Positions 40,728-43,609 of a stretch of 43,609 bases of DNA are shown here, piece by piece (positions within the stretch are counted from its first letter, which is position 1; each line of letters opens with the position of its first letter). Made by a program: the position numbers and the translations under genes. This DNA comes from CAYJCL01 sp964370475 (lineage in GTDB: Bacteria > Bacillota_I > Bacilli_A > RF39 > UBA660). Under the pieces are notes generated by a model. The model searched no databases, was not told the DNA's origin, and saw nothing but the letters and a program-made list of their open reading frames with translations. The stretch is taken from positions 1 to 43,609 of the forward strand of contig CAYJJI010000010.1 of NCBI GenBank assembly GCA_964370475.1, read 5' to 3'.

Positions 40728-41504
40728 TTATAAGGTCTTTTTCTTTGCAATAGGTATAAACCTCATCAAGAACTTATCTCCCCTAATTAAATAAAACCAC
40801 CCTAATATTGAAAACACAAATGCTCCAAGAAAATTAACTATTAAATCTTCCATAGTATCATGAAGTCCAATATCTATATATCCGCCATAAGTTTCATTCC
40901 AATCCTCACCATTAACAACTAACTCATCAACAGGCTTAGTGATACTTATATTAGAATTCGTTTCATCAAACATAACACTAGTTATCTCAGTAACAACAAC
41001 ATCTTTTTGAGTATCCATTCCAAAATATTGATCTAATCCATATTCGAAAAACTCCCAAACTACTCCAGTAGTCATCGAGAAACAAAAAGCTACCAAAGAT
41101 ACAAATATTGGAGACATACTAACATGAAATTTTTCAATTTTATTTAATAAATCAATTAAAGCAAAACCTATAGCAGCCATAATAAATCCGTTAATCGTAT
41201 GTAACATAGTGTCCCAATGAGTAAAATGGATATAAAAAGAATTCAACTCACCCAAAATCTCAGCAGAAAATATAAATAAATATATAATCACTTCCAAAGT
41301 ATCAGGTAATTCAACATTAAACTTCTTTTCTACAATACTTGGTATTAAGAATAAAATTAAAGTTAAAACACATATAAATGTACCATTAAAATCTCCTTGA
41401 AAAAAATGTCTAATCCCTATTAATATAACTAAAATTCTAAGCACAAGATATAACGTCACTTTAAAAGATTTGTTATTCTTTAATTTTTTTACTTTTGTTT
41501 TCAT
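40728..41504 (-). CDS. DUF2238-type multi-pass membrane protein
   Basis: 258 residues with about six transmembrane helices. The conserved-looking pieces are THWDTMLHTINGF (~95-107), VVWEFFEYGLDQ (~148-160) and GLHDTMEDLIVNFLGA (~213-228), with Asp, His and Glu placed near membrane faces, matching the DUF2238/YjdF family. An extracytoplasmic loop of ~50 residues lies between the last helices. Its ribosome binding site (GAGGAG) is formed by the last codons of the upstream dGTPase-like gene, which suggests coupling. Function unknown. Confidence 0.82.
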   Translation of the reverse strand: MKTKVKKLKNNKSFKVTLYLVLRILVILIGIRHFFQGDFNGTFICVLTLILFLIPSIVEKKFNVELPDTLEVIIYLFIFSAEILGELNSFYIHFTHWDTMLHTINGFIMAAIGFALIDLLNKIEKFHVSMSPIFVSLVAFCFSMTTGVVWEFFEYGLDQYFGMDTQKDVVVTEITSVMFDETNSNISITKPVDELVVNGEDWNETYGGYIDIGLHDTMEDLIVNFLGAFVFSILGWFYLIRGDKFLMRFIPIAKKKTL

Positions 41505-41506
41505 TT

Positions 41507-42628
41507 CTACTCCTCTATTTTTCTATACTGTTCAATAAAATAATCATCAGTCATTCCCGACATAAAATCTATTACTATTCTAGCATTACTATTATTTAAA
41601 TAACCCTTATCCATAAAATTCAAATAATCAGTATATATTTTACTAGCAGTATCATTAGTATTTAAAACTTCTAAATATTTTAAAAATAAACATCTATACA
41701 TTTTCTTATAAAGTTTTAATTGTTCCTTGCTATTAGCCTTATTATAAATATATTCATAATTAAACTTCTTCAACTTCTTTAAAACTAAAAACATATCATC
41801 ACTCATTGAAATATAAGATTTACCAACACTATTATTAATAACATCCATAGTAAGAGCAAAAATAATATCCTTATTAGTAGTACCAACAACATCAGCAAGC
41901 TCTTTAGGTATATCATCAACAGTTATTAAATTTAAAATTAAAGCATCTTCAATATCTTTACCTAAATAACCAATAATATCGCTAATTCTAACTACACACC
42001 CTTCTAAAGTCATAGGTACAAAAGTTTTAATAGAATCTTGATCTTTATAAGATTTCTCATATTCATTTAAAAACTCTTCTAAAGACTTCTCAACAGGTTT
42101 ATACTCTTTTAATTCCAACTCTCCATTATGACACATAATACCATCTAAAACTTGTAAAGTAACATTAAGACCTAAACCTTTATTTTCTAAGTCTTTGAGT
42201 ACTCTCACACTTTGAATATTATGATTAAAATACCCTTCACCAAATTCTAAACTTAGTTCATTTAAAATATGTTCTCCTTCATGACCAAAAGGTGTATGCC
42301 CTAAATCATGTCCTAAAGCAATAGCTTCAATTAAATCTTCATTTAAAGACAACGCTCTTCCGATAGTTCTAGCTATCTTACTAACCATTTGAACATGAAT
42401 CATTCTTTTACTTAGATGATCATTATTAGATAAACTAAATACCTGAGTTTTATCACAATATCTATTGTAAGCAAGAGAGTGTATTATTCTATCAATATCT
42501 CTAAAATAATCAGTTCTAATATCATCCACATTATCAAACATTCTGATAGCATCACTATCTTTAGAAGCCCGATTAGATAAATGCATTTTATGATTTTCAA
42601 AAATTTGTCTAACTTCTTTATAATTCAT
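41507..42628 (-). CDS. dGTPase-like HD-domain triphosphohydrolase
   Basis: Likely cleaves dGTP (or another dNTP) to the nucleoside and triphosphate. 373 residues. HD-domain metal ligands: H78 (RMIHVQMV), H107-D108 (ALGHDLGHTPFGHEGE) and a later Asp in VRISDIIGYLG. The N-terminal RDIDRIIHSLAYNRYCDKTQVF segment is typical of Dgt/YwfO-type enzymes. Length is in the short, non-enteric class. Substrate preference cannot be read from the sequence; some relatives act on other dNTPs or require activation by one. It is first gene of a unit with the DUF2238 protein. Confidence 0.92.
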   Translation of the reverse strand: MNYKEVRQIFENHKMHLSNRASKDSDAIRMFDNVDDIRTDYFRDIDRIIHSLAYNRYCDKTQVFSLSNNDHLSKRMIHVQMVSKIARTIGRALSLNEDLIEAIALGHDLGHTPFGHEGEHILNELSLEFGEGYFNHNIQSVRVLKDLENKGLGLNVTLQVLDGIMCHNGELELKEYKPVEKSLEEFLNEYEKSYKDQDSIKTFVPMTLEGCVVRISDIIGYLGKDIEDALILNLITVDDIPKELADVVGTTNKDIIFALTMDVINNSVGKSYISMSDDMFLVLKKLKKFNYEYIYNKANSKEQLKLYKKMYRCLFLKYLEVLNTNDTASKIYTDYLNFMDKGYLNNSNARIVIDFMSGMTDDYFIEQYRKIEE

Positions 42629-42661
42629 ATTATCACCAACTTAACTATAACATATATACAT

Positions 42662-42684
42662 AAAAAAAACCACATAAGTGGTTT
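42662..42684 (-). terminator. Terminator of the tRNA-Arg/tRNA-Pro unit
   Basis: AAACCAC, TTAT loop, GTGGTTT (42667-42684) followed by U residues on the minus strand, just after tRNA-Pro. Confidence 0.85.
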
Positions 42685-42693
42685 AATTCTAAA

Positions 42694-42770
42694 TGGTCGA
42701 GAAGACAGGATTCGAACCTGCGACCCCTTGGTCCCAAACCAAGTGCACTACCAAGCTGTGCTACTTCTCG
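42694..42770 (-). tRNA. tRNA-Pro (anticodon TGG)
   Basis: Acceptor arms CGAGAAG and CTTCTCG, anticodon stem CTTGG/CCAAG around loop TTTGGGA (anticodon TGG), T-loop GGTTCGAAT, and an encoded CCA. 77 nt including CCA. Confidence 0.97.
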
Positions 42771-42777
42771 AAAATAA

Positions 42778-42854
42778 TGGCGCACCCAAAGGGAGTCGAA
42801 CCCCTAACCTCTAGATCCGTAGTCTAGCGCTCTATCCAATTGAGCTATGGGCGC
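42778..42854 (-). tRNA. tRNA-Arg (anticodon ACG)
   Basis: Acceptor arms GCGCCCA and TGGGTGC, anticodon stem CTAGA/TCTAG around loop CTACGGA (anticodon ACG, presumably A34 modified to inosine), T-loop GGTTCGACT, and encoded CCA. 77 nt including CCA. Confidence 0.97.
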
Positions 42855-42909
42855 CTAATGCAAATGCACTACCATTATATGTCTTTTTCTAAAAAAAATC
42901 AAGGTTTTT

Positions 42910-43467
42910 TTAATTTTCTTTAAATCCTGCTTCTTCAATCATTGAACTATATGAATCAATATCAACAGCTCCAAGAGTTCCATATGTCATTTCTCCATCC
43001 TCAACAACAATAACCATTGGTGTAATCCCAAAGTCATCTCCATAAGTTTTTGTTGCATCTTGAACAGATTCAACTGTCATTAATTCAACCATATCATTGA
43101 TTGCATCAGTATCAGAAATAGCTGAAACATCTAAATAATAATGTTTAAATCCATAAGTTTCTTGTACAGCTTCCATAGTAGGAATAAAACTAGCACAAAA
43201 ACCACAAGTAGGACTACCAAAATATATTACAGTAGGTTCTTTATTATCAAATAAAGCTAAAGCTTCTTCTTCATTAACTTGTTCAAAAGCACTTACATCA
43301 TAATCTAAAGTCTCTTCTTGTGTAGTATCTTCATTACTAGAAGTATTACTTCCACCAGAACTAGTAACATTATATACTAAATTCAAAGCTAATAAAGCAA
43401 TAATAATTACTAAACAAATAAATATTTTGTTTAAAATATCAAAATAATTAACATTAGTTTCTTTCAT
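42910..43467 (-). CDS. Membrane-anchored thioredoxin-like protein
   Basis: 185 residues: one N-terminal transmembrane helix (~15-34), a Ser/Thr/Glu-rich linker, and a thioredoxin-fold domain with the redox motif C88-G-F-C91 in YFGSPTCGFCASF and the cis-Pro at 150 (GITPMVIV). It should act outside the membrane as a thiol-disulfide oxidoreductase. It resembles the bacteriocin-transport-accessory type of thioredoxin-like proteins, but no bacteriocin gene is present. GGAGGGTAACG precedes ATG 43467. Only a weak A/U hairpin (near 42890-42908) follows, and the tRNA-Arg and tRNA-Pro genes lie in the same direction. Confidence 0.88.
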   Translation of the reverse strand: MKETNVNYFDILNKIFICLVIIIALLALNLVYNVTSSGGSNTSSNEDTTQEETLDYDVSAFEQVNEEEALALFDNKEPTVIYFGSPTCGFCASFIPTMEAVQETYGFKHYYLDVSAISDTDAINDMVELMTVESVQDATKTYGDDFGITPMVIVVEDGEMTYGTLGAVDIDSYSSMIEEAGFKEN

Positions 43468-43514
43468 CGTTACCCTCCTTAATCATTATAACTAATAAAT
43501 ACGAATATATCAAT

Positions 43515-43537
43515 AAAAAAAAACCACATAAGTGGTT
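43515..43537 (-). terminator. Terminator after tRNA-Lys
   Basis: AACCAC, TTAT loop, GTGGTT (43522-43537) followed by nine U. The stem, loop and the bases leading into the tRNA are nearly the same as after tRNA-Pro. Confidence 0.85.
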
Positions 43538-43547
43538 AATTTCTAAA

Positions 43548-43609
43548 TGGTGTCCCGTATGCGACTCGAACGCATGACCCTTTGATTAAAAGTCAAATGC
43601 TCTACCAAC
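43548..43609 (-). tRNA. tRNA-Lys (anticodon TTT), 5' end beyond window edge
   Basis: The 3' ~62 nt are present: D-arm remainder, anticodon stem TTTGA/TCAAA around loop CTTTTAA (anticodon TTT), T-loop GTTCGAGTC, acceptor end GGGAC and encoded CCA. The 5' acceptor strand is cut off. Confidence 0.93.

Noticed and set aside
42581..42814. Plus-strand frame across the dGTPase start and the tRNA genes
   Set aside because: It translates tRNA antisense sequence (the RIRTCDPLVPNQ-type artefact) and is not a protein gene.
42885..42912. Terminator after the thioredoxin-like gene
   Set aside because: Only an A/U stem with a CCTTGA loop can form; too weak to call in such AT-rich DNA.

Overview
This 43.6 kb window comes from a very AT-rich (visibly well under 35% GC) spore-forming member of the Bacilli. 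The evidence is a set of Bacilli-specific proteins (DnaI, the DnaB-type replication initiation protein, EzrA, PrsA, RecX, Der, EngB, a T-box-controlled thrS) together with sporulation genes (spoIVA, a spoVIF-like gene, two tiny YjcZ-like coat-type proteins). Local gene order matches blocks known from Bacillus subtilis: dnaB-dnaI-thrS, der-spoIVA-HU, and rpsD-ezrA-cysteine desulfurase-thiI. The genus cannot be set from the sequence alone; an uncultured gut lineage near Erysipelotrichales or RF39 is a guess. Almost every gene is on the minus strand; only prsA and rpsD are on the plus strand. No IS element, CRISPR array, rRNA or prophage was seen.

Layout, read in the minus-strand transcription direction (right to left). 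43.6-42.6 kb: tRNA-Lys (cut by the edge), a membrane-anchored thioredoxin-like protein, tRNA-Arg and tRNA-Pro. 42.6-38.1 kb: a dGTPase-like HD hydrolase, a DUF2238-type membrane protein, and a coupled pair of M16 peptidase-family proteins, one with and one without the zinc site. 38.1-32.4 kb: rpsD with a long structured leader, then ezrA, cysteine desulfurase, a rhodanese lipoprotein, thiI and a 61-residue orphan. 32.4-26.3 kb: a large surface-anchored DUF4874/DUF4832 protein, ackA, nrnA, recX and prsA. 26.2-21 kb: two YjcZ-like small proteins behind a sigma-K-like promoter, ftsK/spoIIIE, engB, a lone prepilin, der and a spoVIF-like gene. 21-14.4 kb: fhs, a 40-codon small ORF, a transmembrane Xre regulator coupled to a secreted protein, spoIVA, a membrane protein and HU. 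14.4-7.5 kb: two membrane proteins, dnaB, dnaI, a membrane-anchored acidic protein, and thrS behind a T-box. 7.45-0 kb: a type VIIb secretion operon (essC, esaB, two WXG100 genes, a helical partner, and a large effector-like protein that runs off the left edge).

The T7SSb operon is the main accessory system. It begins with essC, contains no essA, essB or esaA in view, and ends with an effector-like protein carrying nearly identical 120-bp repeats that encode 11-residue amphipathic units. Other notable points are the rpsD leader, in which a 12-bp stem hides the ribosome binding site; sigma-E-like and sigma-K-like promoters at sporulation genes; a ThrRS without a TGS domain; and repeated nesting of promoters inside the terminator of the preceding gene. 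All functions are inferred by reading the translated sequences; no database search was run.
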